Source: Stutzerimonas stutzeri KOS6
Lineage (GTDB): Bacteria > Pseudomonadota > Gammaproteobacteria > Pseudomonadales > Pseudomonadaceae
Length of the DNA stretch: 64,000 nt
Reading direction: 5' to 3'
NCBI RefSeq assembly: GCF_000307775.2
Contig: NZ_KK020676.1
Span: 1,524,576-1,588,575, forward strand
Shown here: positions 10,966 through 20,287 of the stretch, in pieces
Position numbering within the stretch: position 1 is the first letter of the stretch
How the letters are laid out: each line of letters starts with the position of its first letter
Notes under the pieces: model-generated
What the model saw: the letters and a program-made list of their open reading frames with translations, nothing else
Told to the model about the DNA's origin: nothing
The model's database searches: none
Position numbers and translations under genes: made by a program

Positions 10966-11001
10966 AAAGCCCCGTCCGGTGAAAGCCGGCGGGGCTTTTT
11001 T
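10966..11001 (+). terminator. Rho-independent terminator of typA
   Basis: Stem AAGCCCCGTCCGG / CCGGCGGGGCTT (12-13 bp with one offset) followed by seven Ts; textbook intrinsic terminator 16 bp after the stop. Confidence 0.92.
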
Positions 11002-11133
11002 GTGGTTGCTGATATGGCAGCGGGTAGACCGGCATCGATTTTTTTCGGTTGTCGTGCATCCGTTCGATTCTCTGGCGTGTAGTACAGACAGCGGCCCTCT
11101 CGCCGCAAACCAGATCACTACCGGAGAATTACG

Positions 11134-11664
11134 ATGAACGCGACGCTCTTCCTGAACATGACCGGACTCGCCTTGGCACTTGGCGGCAGCGCTACTGCCC
11201 TGGCGCAGCAAGATGTCGCGGACGCGGTGAAAGTCCCTGACGGCTACAGGGTCAGCATGGAAACGGTCGGCGTCGGCGAGATCACCTATGAATGCCAGGC
11301 CAAAAGCGATGCCGCTGGCGGAATGGCCTGGGTCTTCGTCGGTCCGAAGGCGGCGCTGAACGATCGCAGCGGCAAGCAGGTGGGCACCTACTACGGCCCG
11401 CCCGCCACCTGGGAAGCCAGCGATGGCTCCAAGGTGACTGGCACGCAGCTGGGCGTGGCGCCTGGCGGGGAGGGCAACATTCCGCTTCAACTGGTCGAGG
11501 CGAACCCGGCCGAAGGCTCCGGTGCGATGACCGGCGTTCGTTACATCCAGCGCCTGGCGACCAAAGGCGGTGTAGCGCCGGAGGCGGCGTGCATGGCGTC
11601 GAACAAGGGCGAGCGCCAGACGGTGGCGTATCAGGCGGACTATCTTTTCTGGGCGCGCAAGTAA
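11134..11664 (+). CDS. DUF3455 domain-containing exported protein
   Basis: 176 residues with a signal peptide ending at about residue 24 (ALAQQDVA). The rest matches the DUF3455 pattern: VPDGYRVSMETVGVGEITYECQ, then W-rich GMAWVFVGPKAAL, GTYYGPPATWEASDGSKVTG, and two cysteines (YECQ and EAACMAS) that could form a disulfide. Predicted periplasmic, function unknown; fungal relatives are secreted. ATG at 11134 follows CCGGAGAA. It lies 95 bp upstream of an ECF sigma gene in the same direction, so regulation by that sigma is a reasonable guess, not shown. Confidence 0.85.
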   Translation: MNATLFLNMTGLALALGGSATALAQQDVADAVKVPDGYRVSMETVGVGEITYECQAKSDAAGGMAWVFVGPKAALNDRSGKQVGTYYGPPATWEASDGSKVTGTQLGVAPGGEGNIPLQLVEANPAEGSGAMTGVRYIQRLATKGGVAPEAACMASNKGERQTVAYQADYLFWARK

Positions 11665-11724
11665 GCGGGGCGTTCAAGCGGTGATCCGCTCGCACTGAGC
11701 GCCGATTGCCTCTAAGCTCCTCGA

Positions 11725-11746
11725 GCCCCGGCGCAGTTGCCGGGGC
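11725..11746 (+). repeat. GC-rich hairpin between the DUF3455 gene and the ECF sigma gene
   Basis: Perfect 8-bp stem GCCCCGGC / GCCGGGGC with a 6-base loop, 14 bp before the likely sigma-factor start. It lacks a T-run; it may attenuate or terminate DUF3455 transcription, or shield the sigma start. Confidence 0.5.
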
Positions 11747-11759
11747 CATCTCCAACCGA

Positions 11760-12335
11760 GTGACGGATCACGTGTCAGCGCAACCAGCCCTGTTCGATTA
11801 CGAAGCCGCCCTGCATGCTTGCGCCCGCGGTGAGCGTTCCGCCTTGCATGGGCTTTACCAGCAGGAAAGCGCACGCCTGCTTGGCGTGGCCCAGCGCATC
11901 GTGCGCGACCCGGCCCTGGCCGAGGACATTGTCCATGACGCCTTCATTCGCATCTGGAACAAGGCCGCCAGTTATGACTCCGCGCGCGGATCGGCGCGCG
12001 GCTGGATCTTCAGTGTTACCCGCCACCTTGCGCTCAATGCGGTGCGCAACGACGCCAGGCAGGTCCAGCTGGACGACTCTGACGCGGCTGTCGAGGCTCA
12101 GGACGCCATTCCCGGCTGGCAGGCGCAGACCGACGCCTTCGATTGGCGGGTCAGCCCCGGCCGCATGGATGCCTGCCTCGAGCAGCTCGAGCCGGTGCGT
12201 CGCAATTGCGTGTTCCACGCCTATGTCGACGGCTATTCCCACCAGGAGATCGCCCAGCGTCTTGGCGCGCCTCTCGGCACGGTTAAAGCCTGGATCCGGC
12301 GCAGCCTGACTGCCCTTCGCGAGTGCATTGGATGA
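11760..12335 (+). CDS. ECF-type RNA polymerase sigma factor (SigK-like)
   Basis: About 191 residues from a GTG at 11760 (VTDHVSAQPALFDYEAAL); GTG at 11772 is also possible and neither has a clear Shine-Dalgarno, while an upstream ATG at 11706 would run through the hairpin. Region 2 is visible at EDIVHDAFIRIWNKAASYDSARGSARGWIFSVTRHLALNAVR and region 4 at VDGYSHQEIAQRLGAPLGTVKAWIRRSL. The next gene, overlapping by 4 bp, is its anti-sigma factor. This sigma/anti-sigma architecture resembles the SigK/RskA group, which often responds to envelope or redox stress. Targets are unknown. Confidence 0.9.
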   Translation: MTDHVSAQPALFDYEAALHACARGERSALHGLYQQESARLLGVAQRIVRDPALAEDIVHDAFIRIWNKAASYDSARGSARGWIFSVTRHLALNAVRNDARQVQLDDSDAAVEAQDAIPGWQAQTDAFDWRVSPGRMDACLEQLEPVRRNCVFHAYVDGYSHQEIAQRLGAPLGTVKAWIRRSLTALRECIG

Positions 12336-13060
12336 ATACCGAACCGAAAGGTCCCGACGAGAGCCTGCACGAGCTGGCCGGCGAGTACGTGCTCGGCACC
12401 CTGTCCGCCGCCGAGCGTGAGCGGGTCGAGCGACGTCTGGACACCGAGCCCGCCCTGCAGGCAGCGGTCGACTACTGGGAGCAACGGCTGCTGCCGCTGA
12501 CCGACCTGGCGCCGCCGCAGACACCATCATCGCGTCTGTGGCCGCGTATCGAGCGCAGCCTGGATGAGTCCCGGCGGCAGACAACTCCGGCTCCGAGCGT
12601 GCGTCGGTCCGGCCTGTGGCATAGCCTGGCACTATGGCGAGGGTTCGCGGCGGCGGGAATGAGCGCCGCGCTGGTACTCGGCGCCCTGCTGCTGACACGT
12701 GTGGCGCCAGAGCCCTCGCCGACCTGGCTTGTGGTACTGGCAACGCCTAACGAGCTTTCGCCCGGCTGGGTAATGCAGGCCGGGAATCAGGGCAGGGAGC
12801 TGGAGCTGATTCCGCTGGGCGTTACCCGGATTCCTTCCGACAAGGCGCTGCAGCTATGGACCAAGGCCGATAGCTGGCAGGCGCCCGTCTCCCTCGGTCT
12901 GGTCAAGCCGGGCGAGCCGTTGAAGATTCGCCTCGACGACCTGCCTCCGCTGCAACCCGATCAGTTGTTCGAGCTCACGCTGGAGCAACCTTCAGGCTCG
13001 CCGACCGGCAGACCGACTGGCCCCATCCAGTTCATCGGCCGCGCGGCAAAGGTGATATGA
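12332..13060 (+). CDS. Anti-sigma factor, RskA/ChrR-like
   Basis: 242 residues, start ATG overlapping the sigma stop (ATGA). N-terminal cytoplasmic anti-sigma domain with DESLHELAGEYVLGTLSAAERERVERRL and paired aromatic YWEQRL; one membrane helix at about residues 108-130 (GFAAAGMSAALVLGALLLTRV); C-terminal periplasmic RskA-type domain (WLVVLATPNELSPGWVMQAG ... LQLWTKADSW). No zinc-binding HxxxCxxC motif is seen, so a ZAS type is unlikely. It should hold the ECF sigma inactive at the membrane until a periplasmic signal triggers proteolysis or release. Confidence 0.9.
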   Translation: MNTEPKGPDESLHELAGEYVLGTLSAAERERVERRLDTEPALQAAVDYWEQRLLPLTDLAPPQTPSSRLWPRIERSLDESRRQTTPAPSVRRSGLWHSLALWRGFAAAGMSAALVLGALLLTRVAPEPSPTWLVVLATPNELSPGWVMQAGNQGRELELIPLGVTRIPSDKALQLWTKADSWQAPVSLGLVKPGEPLKIRLDDLPPLQPDQLFELTLEQPSGSPTGRPTGPIQFIGRAAKVI

Positions 13061-13228
13061 CGAGAAAGGCCAGGGGAAAGGGGATTCTGGCCTGTCTGCG
13101 AGGTGCTTCGGATCGCTTCCGGCATCTCCGCTAACCTGGCGCCGTTTCCAAGGACTGGAGAATGCGACCGCTTGCCTGACCTCGCGTTAGTCTTTCTCGC
13201 GCTCCAGCTTGAGTAAGGTCCCGCTGGC

Positions 13229-13801
13229 TCAGCGGGGCGTGACCGGCGCGCCACTGCGCCGCCAGGCCGTGCGTGCCGGCTTGTGCAGCCAGGAAGCCAG
13301 CAGGCGGGTCGACAGCGGGATGAACAGGTAGGTCATCAGCGGCGTCAGCGCCAGGGTGCTGAGCAGGATGCGCAGCGTCAGTGGCAGTTCGCTCAGGGCA
13401 TCGCCGAACAGGATGTGGAACAGCAGCGAGACGGGAAAGAACGCCAGCCAGATCGCCACGCTCTGCTTCCAGCGTGGTGGCAGGCGGTCGCCATTGCCGA
13501 ACCAGGCGTCGATGCCGTGGACGCGGTGCTCGTGGGGCTGGGCGAAGAGTTCGCCGCCGCGTTGCAGCCAGGCACGACGCGAGGCCGAATGTTCCCAGGC
13601 ATCGAGGGTCGGTTCGTCGGCGAAGCGGAAGATCATCTGGTACTCGTCGTCGCCCGCTGGTGGGGCAAGCACGCCAGAACCGAGGTAGCCAGGAAAGTCG
13701 GCGGCCAGTTGTTCGCCCTCGTGAAGCCAGGCGAGGAAGTCGTGGTAACGACCGTCGCGCACGCGGCGGGCCACCATCAAAGTGACGGGTTCGCTAGACA
13801 T
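13229..13801 (-). CDS. Antibiotic biosynthesis monooxygenase (ABM)-domain membrane protein
   Basis: 190 residues. Residues 1-100 form an ABM-like ferredoxin fold (VTLMVARRVRDGRYHDFLAWLHEGEQLAADFPGYLGSGV ... RFADEPTLDAWEHSASRRAWL). The C-terminal half holds two hydrophobic helices (about 113-133 and 142-165) joined by FGDALSELPL. Such two-part proteins are common hypothetical proteins in proteobacteria; catalysis is not established. It stands alone on the minus strand, converging on the anti-sigma gene, 168 bp away. Confidence 0.85.
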   Translation of the reverse strand: MSSEPVTLMVARRVRDGRYHDFLAWLHEGEQLAADFPGYLGSGVLAPPAGDDEYQMIFRFADEPTLDAWEHSASRRAWLQRGGELFAQPHEHRVHGIDAWFGNGDRLPPRWKQSVAIWLAFFPVSLLFHILFGDALSELPLTLRILLSTLALTPLMTYLFIPLSTRLLASWLHKPARTAWRRSGAPVTPR

Positions 13802-14137
13802 CGTGTATCTCCAGCATCAGGCCGGCGACCCGGATAGGGCGTTCGGCGTTACGCAGCGCCGGGGTGGTGGGCTGCGATGAAGGCCATGCGAGGATCGTTC
13901 CGGTTGGCGGAGATCCCCGGTGCGCGCGGCGTTCCGGTTAGGTCGGCAGCGCGGGTGCGTCACTATACGGGGAAAGTGCCCTGTTGAGCAGCGCGGCTCG
14001 CACCACCGTGGACACCGTTGCCGCCACGCGCAAGATCGGCCTGCCCATGGTGGCGGCCCTGGAGCTGGACTATTCGTCCGGCAGCCGGATAGTGCGGCGA
14101 GCAACGTACACCAGTAGGTTGGCGCTTGGCGCGGTGC

Positions 14138-14180
14138 AACGAGAATGACCGCAAGCGCTACGAGCGCAACGAGGTCTGGC
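14138..14180 (+). pseudogene. Degenerate copy of the typA 3' end
   Basis: Aligns without gaps to typA 10908-10950: 37 of 43 bases agree by eye, including 22 bases with one mismatch. Translated it keeps NENDRKRxERxxV of the TypA C-terminus (Phe changed to Tyr), but the typA stop codon has become TGG, giving the tail WPGLK before TAA. No similarity is evident upstream of the match. It is followed, as in typA, by a terminator hairpin and a TTGTGGTT word. Confidence 0.6.
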
Positions 14181-14198
14181 CGGGACTGAAGTAAAGCA

Positions 14199-14220
14199 AG
14201 GGCACCTTCGGGTGTCCTTG
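14199..14220. terminator. Hairpin with UUCG loop, probable bidirectional terminator
   Basis: Nine-bp stem AAGGGCACC / GGTGTCCTT (one G-T pair) closed by the very stable TTCG tetraloop; T-rich on both sides (TTGTGGTTTG on plus, CTTGCTTTACTT on minus). On the minus strand it lies 66 bp after the DUF2147 gene. Confidence 0.65.
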
Positions 14221-14286
14221 TGGTTTGTCAGGTGCATGCTGCGCAGCGGCCTGCAGGACTTGGTAGGGCGGCCTCGGTCGCCCGCT

Positions 14287-14733
14287 TTACTGACGGACCC
14301 AAATCTGCGTGCGGCCCAGCGCCTCGATGCCGATGTAGCCGCGCACCTCCAGCTTGTCGCCGCCTTCGAGCAACTTGGCCTTGGCGTGGTAGGTCTTGCC
14401 CTTGGCCGGGTCGAGGATGGTGCCGTCGCTCCAGGCCTGCTCGCCGTCCGGCTTTAGGTCCCAGAGGATGGTCATGCCAGTGATGGGCTGATCCCTGCGC
14501 TCCCCGTCGCATTCGCTGCAGACCGGGTTCGGCCCGTGATCCGATTTCAGGATTTCGGCGACCTTGCCGCTCAGCGTGCCGTCGGCAGCCTGCTGGATTT
14601 CGACGATGGACTTGGGCTTGCCGGTTTCGTCGTCGATGGTCTGCCAGCGGCCGGCAGGCGATTCGGCAGCAAGGGTCAGTGAGGAGAGCGAGAGTGGCAG
14701 GGCCAGCAGCAGGGCATTGAACAGTGAGCGCAT
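14287..14733 (-). CDS. DUF2147 domain-containing exported protein
   Basis: 148 residues with signal peptide MRSLFNALLLALPLSLSSLTLAAE, then the DUF2147 pattern SPAGRWQTIDDETGKPKSIVEI, GTLSGKVAEIL, CSECDGERRDQPITGMTILWDLK, WSDGTILDPAKGKTYHAKAKL and YIGIEALGRTQIWVR. This beta-barrel-like (lipocalin-resembling) domain is periplasmic with no assigned function. The CxxC pair (about residues 71/74) could bind metal or form a disulfide. Same direction as, and 143 bp after, the DUF4168 gene; a shared transcript from the sigma-54 promoter at 15303 is possible. Confidence 0.88.
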   Translation of the reverse strand: MRSLFNALLLALPLSLSSLTLAAESPAGRWQTIDDETGKPKSIVEIQQAADGTLSGKVAEILKSDHGPNPVCSECDGERRDQPITGMTILWDLKPDGEQAWSDGTILDPAKGKTYHAKAKLLEGGDKLEVRGYIGIEALGRTQIWVRQ

Positions 14734-14784
14734 GGTGTCTCCAGTGTGGAAAAGGCAGCGCCGACTCTAGCACCGCTGTTTTCG

Positions 14785-14877
14785 TTACGCTGGACCAGGT
14801 GGCTGACCGGCCGGTTCTCCTGCCTGGGTGCTGGCGAAGCGCAGCCATTTCTGCGCCTCGCCGGCGTCCTCCGGCAT
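14785..14877 (-). CDS. Possible 30-residue micro-ORF coupled to the DUF4168 gene
   Basis: ATG (14875-14877) overlaps the DUF4168 stop as TAATG and reads MPEDAGEAQKWLRFASTQ ... PGPA before TAA. The overlap is typical of translational coupling, but there is no homology evidence and the composition is Pro/Ala-rich. Could be chance. Confidence 0.22.
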   Translation of the reverse strand: MPEDAGEAQKWLRFASTQAGEPAGQPPGPA

Positions 14878-15266
14878 TACTGCATCATCGCGATCACCCG
14901 GTTGCGCAGTTCCGGGTCGGTCTGCACGGCCTCGTTGATGGCGTTGTACTCGTCGATGCTGATGTCGTTTTCCTCGATCACGCCGAGCATCTTCTCGTTG
15001 GCCTGCTGCTGAAGATCGCGGGCCTTGTTGGCGTCTTCGGTCTGCTGCAGCTTGCCGGTGAATTCCTCGCGGATTTCCATGATCTCGCCGAGTGACTCGG
15101 CAAAGCTTTCCAGTTTTTTCTCACCGAACTGCTGGGCCTGTGCACCGGCCGCCGGCTGCGCGGTAGGGGCCGGGTTGGCTGATTGCGCCGATGCAAGGGG
15201 GGCGGCCAGGCCGAGGAACAGCGAGAAGATTCCGGCGAAGGCGAGACGAGCGTTGTGCTGGGTCAT
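14877..15266 (-). CDS. DUF4168 domain-containing exported protein
   Basis: 129 residues from ATG 15264-15266, chosen over an ATG two codons upstream because AGGA sits 6 bp before it. Signal peptide to about residue 27 (APLASAQ), an Ala/Pro/Gln linker, then the helical DUF4168 domain: FGEKKLESFAESLGEIMEIREEF, QQANEKMLGVIEENDISIDEYNAINEAVQTDPELRNRV. Predicted periplasmic, function unknown; relatives often appear in osmotic or general stress sets. A near-consensus sigma-54 promoter lies immediately upstream, and the neighbouring divergent genes encode a sensor kinase and a sigma-54 activator, so specific control by that pair is predicted. Confidence 0.88.
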   Translation of the reverse strand: MTQHNARLAFAGIFSLFLGLAAPLASAQSANPAPTAQPAAGAQAQQFGEKKLESFAESLGEIMEIREEFTGKLQQTEDANKARDLQQQANEKMLGVIEENDISIDEYNAINEAVQTDPELRNRVIAMMQ

Positions 15267-15302
15267 GTTCATTCCTGCTTCGGTTAAAGACGCTTTCGAC
15301 AG

Positions 15303-15319
15303 TGCAGCAGCCGTGCCAG
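15303..15319 (-). promoter_or_regulatory. Sigma-54 promoter of the DUF4168 gene
   Basis: Minus-strand CTGGCACGGCTGCTGCA matches YTGGCACGRNNNTTGCW at every defined position but one (CTGC for TTGC), with exact GG-N10-GC. Predicted start near 15292 gives a leader of about 25 nt ending in AGGA and the ATG at 15266. Confidence 0.85.
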
Positions 15320-15415
15320 GTGCTAGCTTTTAACGTAACTGATTGAAAGATAAGTAATTGATCGTTTCATCGGGGCGCGCTGGCCGTAGCCAGTGGCCTG
15401 CTGTAGTGTGCCGGT

Positions 15416-16889
15416 ATGACACATGTATCAATCTGGCAGCGCCCGGCGAGCCTGCGTGGCGCGCTTTTGCTTAAGGTCATCGTGCCGCTCATGGCGATCA
15501 TGTTCGGCTTCAGTTCGGTGGTGCTCTGGACGGTCGAGCGCAGCAGCGAACGGCGCCTGCAGGCCGAGGTGGAACTGGTCGCGCGGGCGGTGCGCCTGCC
15601 GCTCAGCGCCAGCCTGGAGAAGAACCACGAGCGCACCCTGCAGCAGGTGCTCGAGTCGGTGCTTGGCGTCGGTCGCGTGTATGGCGCCTATGTCTACGAC
15701 CGTGACGGCAAGCTCGCGGCGTACGCTGGCGCGGTGGAGCCGGATCAGGACGAGTCGGCGATCCAGCAGCTTACCGCTGGCGGTGAGCGAACCGGCGCCT
15801 ATCAGCGCATCAACGGTCGCGCCGTGTATTCCTACTTCGTCCCGCTGGAGGAAAGCGGCGGGCAGATCAATGGCTTGTTGCAGGTAACACGGCGCTGGGG
15901 CGATTTTGAGCGGGACATCCGTCGCCTGCGACTGATCGCCGCCGGGCTGGGCGGACTGCTGGCGGGTGTGGCGCTGGTGGTGATCCTGCTCGGCCATCGC
16001 TCCGCAGTGGGCCGGCACCTGCAGCAGCTGGCACGCAGCATGGAGCGGGTTGCCGCCGGCGAACGCGAGCACCGCGCGCCACGCAGCGGGCCACAGGAAG
16101 TCGTCGTACTGTCCGGTGCGCTGAACCAGATGCTCGACAGCATTGCCGCCGCCGAACGCCAGGTGGCCGAGCAGCAGGTCCGCGAGGAGCAATTGCAGGC
16201 CCGCCTGCGCCAGAGCCAGCAACTGGCTGCGGTGGGTCGTCTGGCGGCCGGTGTGGCGCATGAGTTGGGCAGTCCGCTGAGCGTGATCGACGGCAAGGCG
16301 CAGCGCGTGTTGCGCGACGACGCGCTGGACGAGCCCTATCGCCGCGCGCTGTTGCAGATTCGCCAGCAGGTGGCGCGGCTCAGTGCCATTGTCCGCCAGT
16401 TGCTGGATTTCGGCCGTGCCGCTGGCTCGCCGCTGCGCAAGGTGCCCGCCGAGGTGCTGGCACATTCGGCCGCCGCGGCGGTTGCCGACGAGCTCGCCGC
16501 GCTGCAGGTGCGGCTAGAGCTGCAGGCACCGGCGCAAACGCTGTACTGCCGGGTCGACCCGCCGCGTTTCGAACAGGCGCTGACCAATCTGCTACGCAAT
16601 GCCGCACAGGCCAGCCCTGGCGGATTGGTACGGCTGCGCTGGTGGCGCGATAGCGCCGAACTGATGTTGCAGGTCGAGGACGATGGCCCCGGCATTGCCG
16701 AGTCGAACCGCGCCGCGCTGTTCGAGCCGTTCTTCACCACCAAGCCGGTCGGAGAAGGCAGTGGCCTCGGCCTGGCCGTGGCGCATGGCGTGGTCAGCGA
16801 GTGCGGCGGCCGCATCGAGCTGGTGAGTGGACAGTTGCCGGGGGCGGCGTTTCGCATCGCACTGCCATTGAGCGAAGAGGAGGTCGAGC

Positions 16890-16897
<8 letters not shown>
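15416..16897 (+). CDS. Membrane sensor histidine kinase of an orphan NtrB/NtrC-type pair
   Basis: 493 residues. TM1 at about 18-42 (ALLLKVIVPLMAIMFGFSSVVLW), a periplasmic sensing loop of some 135 residues (ERSSERRLQAEVELVARAV ...), TM2 at about 177-197 (AAGLGGLLAGVALVVILLG), HAMP, then HisKA with GRLAAGVAHELGSPLSVIDG and HATPase with NLLRNAAQAS, EDDGPGIA, FFTTKPVGEGSGLGLA. This catalytic core is the NtrB/ZraS/AtoS kind that pairs with sigma-54 activators. The next gene, its partner, overlaps by 8 bp. The periplasmic loop suggests an envelope or extracellular cue; ligand unknown. Divergent from the DUF4168 gene. Confidence 0.93.
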
Positions 16898-18278
<1,381 letters not shown>

Positions 18279-18344
18279 TGGTCCTCGCCGTGGCGGCGCT
18301 GAGCGCGCACACTGCGCGCCCTCACACTCAAGCAAGGACCCAGC

Positions 18345-18803
18345 ATGCTCAACAACGATGTTCTGCGTAGCCTGCGCTACATCCTCAAGGCCAGCGACGC
18401 GCAGATGGCCGAGATCGCCGTGCTCGGCGGTGCGGCCGTGGAGAAGGCCGAACTGATCGCCTTTCTCAAGCGGGAAGAAGACGAGGGCTATCAGGAGTGC
18501 GGCGATGAGCTGATGGCGCACTTCCTCGACGGGCTGGTCTGGTTCCGCCGTGGCAAGGATGAGAGCCGTCCGGCTCCGGCCCTGGAGCTGCCACTGAGCA
18601 ACAACCAGATCCTCAAGAAGCTGCGCGTGGCCTTCGAGCTGCGCGACGAAGATCTGCAGGCGATTCTGCAGGCGGCGGACTTGCCGCTGTCCAAATCCGA
18701 ACTCAGCGCCCTGTTCCGCAAGCCCGGCCACAGCAACTACCGTGCTTGCGGCGATCAGCTGCTGCGCAACTTCCTCAAGGGCCTCGCGCTGCGCCAGGCG
18801 TGA
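18345..18803 (+). CDS. DUF1456 family protein (YehS-like)
   Basis: 152 residues containing two copies of the DUF1456 unit: MLNNDVLRSLRYILKASDAQMAEIAVLGG...ECGDELMAHFLDGL (1-65) and LSNNQILKKLRVAFELRDEDLQAILQAADLPLSKSELSALFRKPG...CGDQLLRNFLKGL (85-148). Small cytoplasmic helical protein of unknown role, as in E. coli YehS. AGGACC precedes the ATG. It starts 66 bp after the response-regulator gene and could be read from the same transcript. Confidence 0.92.
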   Translation: MLNNDVLRSLRYILKASDAQMAEIAVLGGAAVEKAELIAFLKREEDEGYQECGDELMAHFLDGLVWFRRGKDESRPAPALELPLSNNQILKKLRVAFELRDEDLQAILQAADLPLSKSELSALFRKPGHSNYRACGDQLLRNFLKGLALRQA

Positions 18804-18956
18804 CCGACACCGCACGGCACCTCGAGTGGTAAATGGCGAAGCGGCCGCTACGCTGAAGCAGGCAGCAAACCGCAGGCCCGGCGCGTCACTCGCGTCGCCG
18901 GGCAACGCCATAACAACAAGCTGACCGCCCCACGTGGCGGTGCCGAGGTGCGTGCC

Positions 18957-20225
18957 ATGAAGATTTTCCGCCTGACCCTGAGCGCCCTGCTCGCGATGAG
19001 TTGCGCCGCCGCCAGCGCGGCGCCGACCAGCGACGAAGCACTGGAGCGCATGCGCTCGATGAAGACTACCGGCCAGTCGCTGGACATGAAGACCATTCCC
19101 CAGGATGGCCCCACCGCCGATGCCATCCGCGAGAATCTCAAGCGCATCAAGCTACCGGAAGGCTTTCGCATCGACCTCTACGCCGTGGTGCCGGATGCGC
19201 GGCACATGGCGGTCGGGCCGTCCAGCGGCGTGGTCTTCGTCGGTACCCGCAAGACCGACCTGTGGGCCGTCACCGACCGCACCAAGAACCGCAGCGCCGA
19301 TGAGGTGAAGCGTTTCGCTCCGGCGATCTCCTTCACCCAGCCCGGTCCCTGCTTCAGCCCGGACGGCTTCCTCTTCGTCGCCGAACACAACCGCGTACTG
19401 GTGTTTCCGGCCGCGGAGTTCTTCTACGAGGGGCCGGACGTGGCCGCGGACATCGTGGTGCCGACCGGCGAGCTGATCCCCAGGGACGAAGAGAGCTACA
19501 ACCACGGCGCGCGGGTCTGTGCCATCAGCCCGGACAACAAGCTGACGATCTCCCTCGGCCAGCCGCACAACGTACCGCCCAAGGACAAGCTGGAGCTGTA
19601 CGCCAAGCACGGCATCGGCGGCATCGTGCGCATGGAGCGCGACGGCAGCAAGCGCGAGGTCTACGCCACCGGCGTGCGCAACTCGGTGGGCATCACCTAT
19701 CACCCGACGACCAAGGAGCTGTGGTTCACCGACAACCAGGTCGACGGCATGGGCGACGACACCCCGCCGGGCGAAATCAACCATGCGCCCAAGGCCGGAA
19801 TGAAGTTCGGCATGCCCTGGTACGGCGGCGGCCAGGTGCGCACCAACGAATATGCCGATGAGAACCCGCCCGAGGGCCTGACCCCGCCGGTGGTGGAGAC
19901 CACCGCTCACGCCGCCGACATGGGCCTGATGTTCTACACCGGCAAGCAGTTTCCCGAGCAGTACCGCGGCGGGCTGTTCAGCGCCCAGCGCGGCAGCTGG
20001 AACCGTACGGTGCCGGCTGGCGCGCGGGTGATGTTCACCCCGTTTGCCGCCGACGGCAGCGGACCGGCCGGCGAAACCATTCCTTTCGCCGAGGGCTGGC
20101 TGGACGAGGAGACCGGTGAATACTACGGCCGCATCGTCGATGTCGCCCAGCTCAAGGATGGTTCGCTGCTGGTCAGCGACGACACTGCCGGGGCGATCTA
20201 TCGCATCTCCTACCAGGGCAAGTAA
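18957..20225 (+). CDS. PQQ-dependent sugar (sorbosone/aldose-type) dehydrogenase-like protein
   Basis: 422 residues; ATG 18957 with GAGGTG just upstream is preferred to an in-frame GTG at 18948. Signal peptide MKIFRLTLSALLAMSCAAASAAP. The body is a six-bladed propeller of the GDH/sorbosone dehydrogenase type: LPEGFRIDLYAVVPDARHMAVG, GVVFVGTR, ATGVRNSVGITYHPTTKELWFTDNQVDGMGDD, PPGEINHAP, and a terminal GRIVDVAQLKDGSLLVSDD. Periplasmic; substrate not inferable. The cytochrome c gene 62 bp downstream is the obvious electron acceptor, so the two may form a small periplasmic oxidation module. Confidence 0.88.
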   Translation: MKIFRLTLSALLAMSCAAASAAPTSDEALERMRSMKTTGQSLDMKTIPQDGPTADAIRENLKRIKLPEGFRIDLYAVVPDARHMAVGPSSGVVFVGTRKTDLWAVTDRTKNRSADEVKRFAPAISFTQPGPCFSPDGFLFVAEHNRVLVFPAAEFFYEGPDVAADIVVPTGELIPRDEESYNHGARVCAISPDNKLTISLGQPHNVPPKDKLELYAKHGIGGIVRMERDGSKREVYATGVRNSVGITYHPTTKELWFTDNQVDGMGDDTPPGEINHAPKAGMKFGMPWYGGGQVRTNEYADENPPEGLTPPVVETTAHAADMGLMFYTGKQFPEQYRGGLFSAQRGSWNRTVPAGARVMFTPFAADGSGPAGETIPFAEGWLDEETGEYYGRIVDVAQLKDGSLLVSDDTAGAIYRISYQGK

Positions 20226-20287
20226 TCCGCCGTGCCGGCCTGGTTGTCTGGTTATTGCCGGCCGGTGTTCAAGCCGAGGAGAGCTGC

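Larger units (their letters stand above)
13802..14286. other. Gene-poor stretch with a typA fossil and a terminator
   Basis: 485 bp between two minus-strand genes. Apart from the typA-like fragment (14138-14180) and the hairpin (14199-14220) I find no supported gene. A plus-strand reading at 13981-14148 is open (starting with TTGAGCAGC in frame) but has no recognisable product and ends inside the typA fossil. The segment looks like decayed coding or insertion-scar DNA. Confidence 0.5.

Noticed and set aside
9142..11490. Very long minus-strand open frame (782 codons) opposite typA
   Set aside because: It is antisense to a strongly conserved GTPase gene, a frame kept open by high GC and codon bias; no family motif in its translation.
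13981..14148. Plus-strand open stretch in the gene-poor region (reading LLSSAARTTVDTVAATRK...)
   Set aside because: No start with ribosome site, no recognisable product, and it ends inside the typA fossil.
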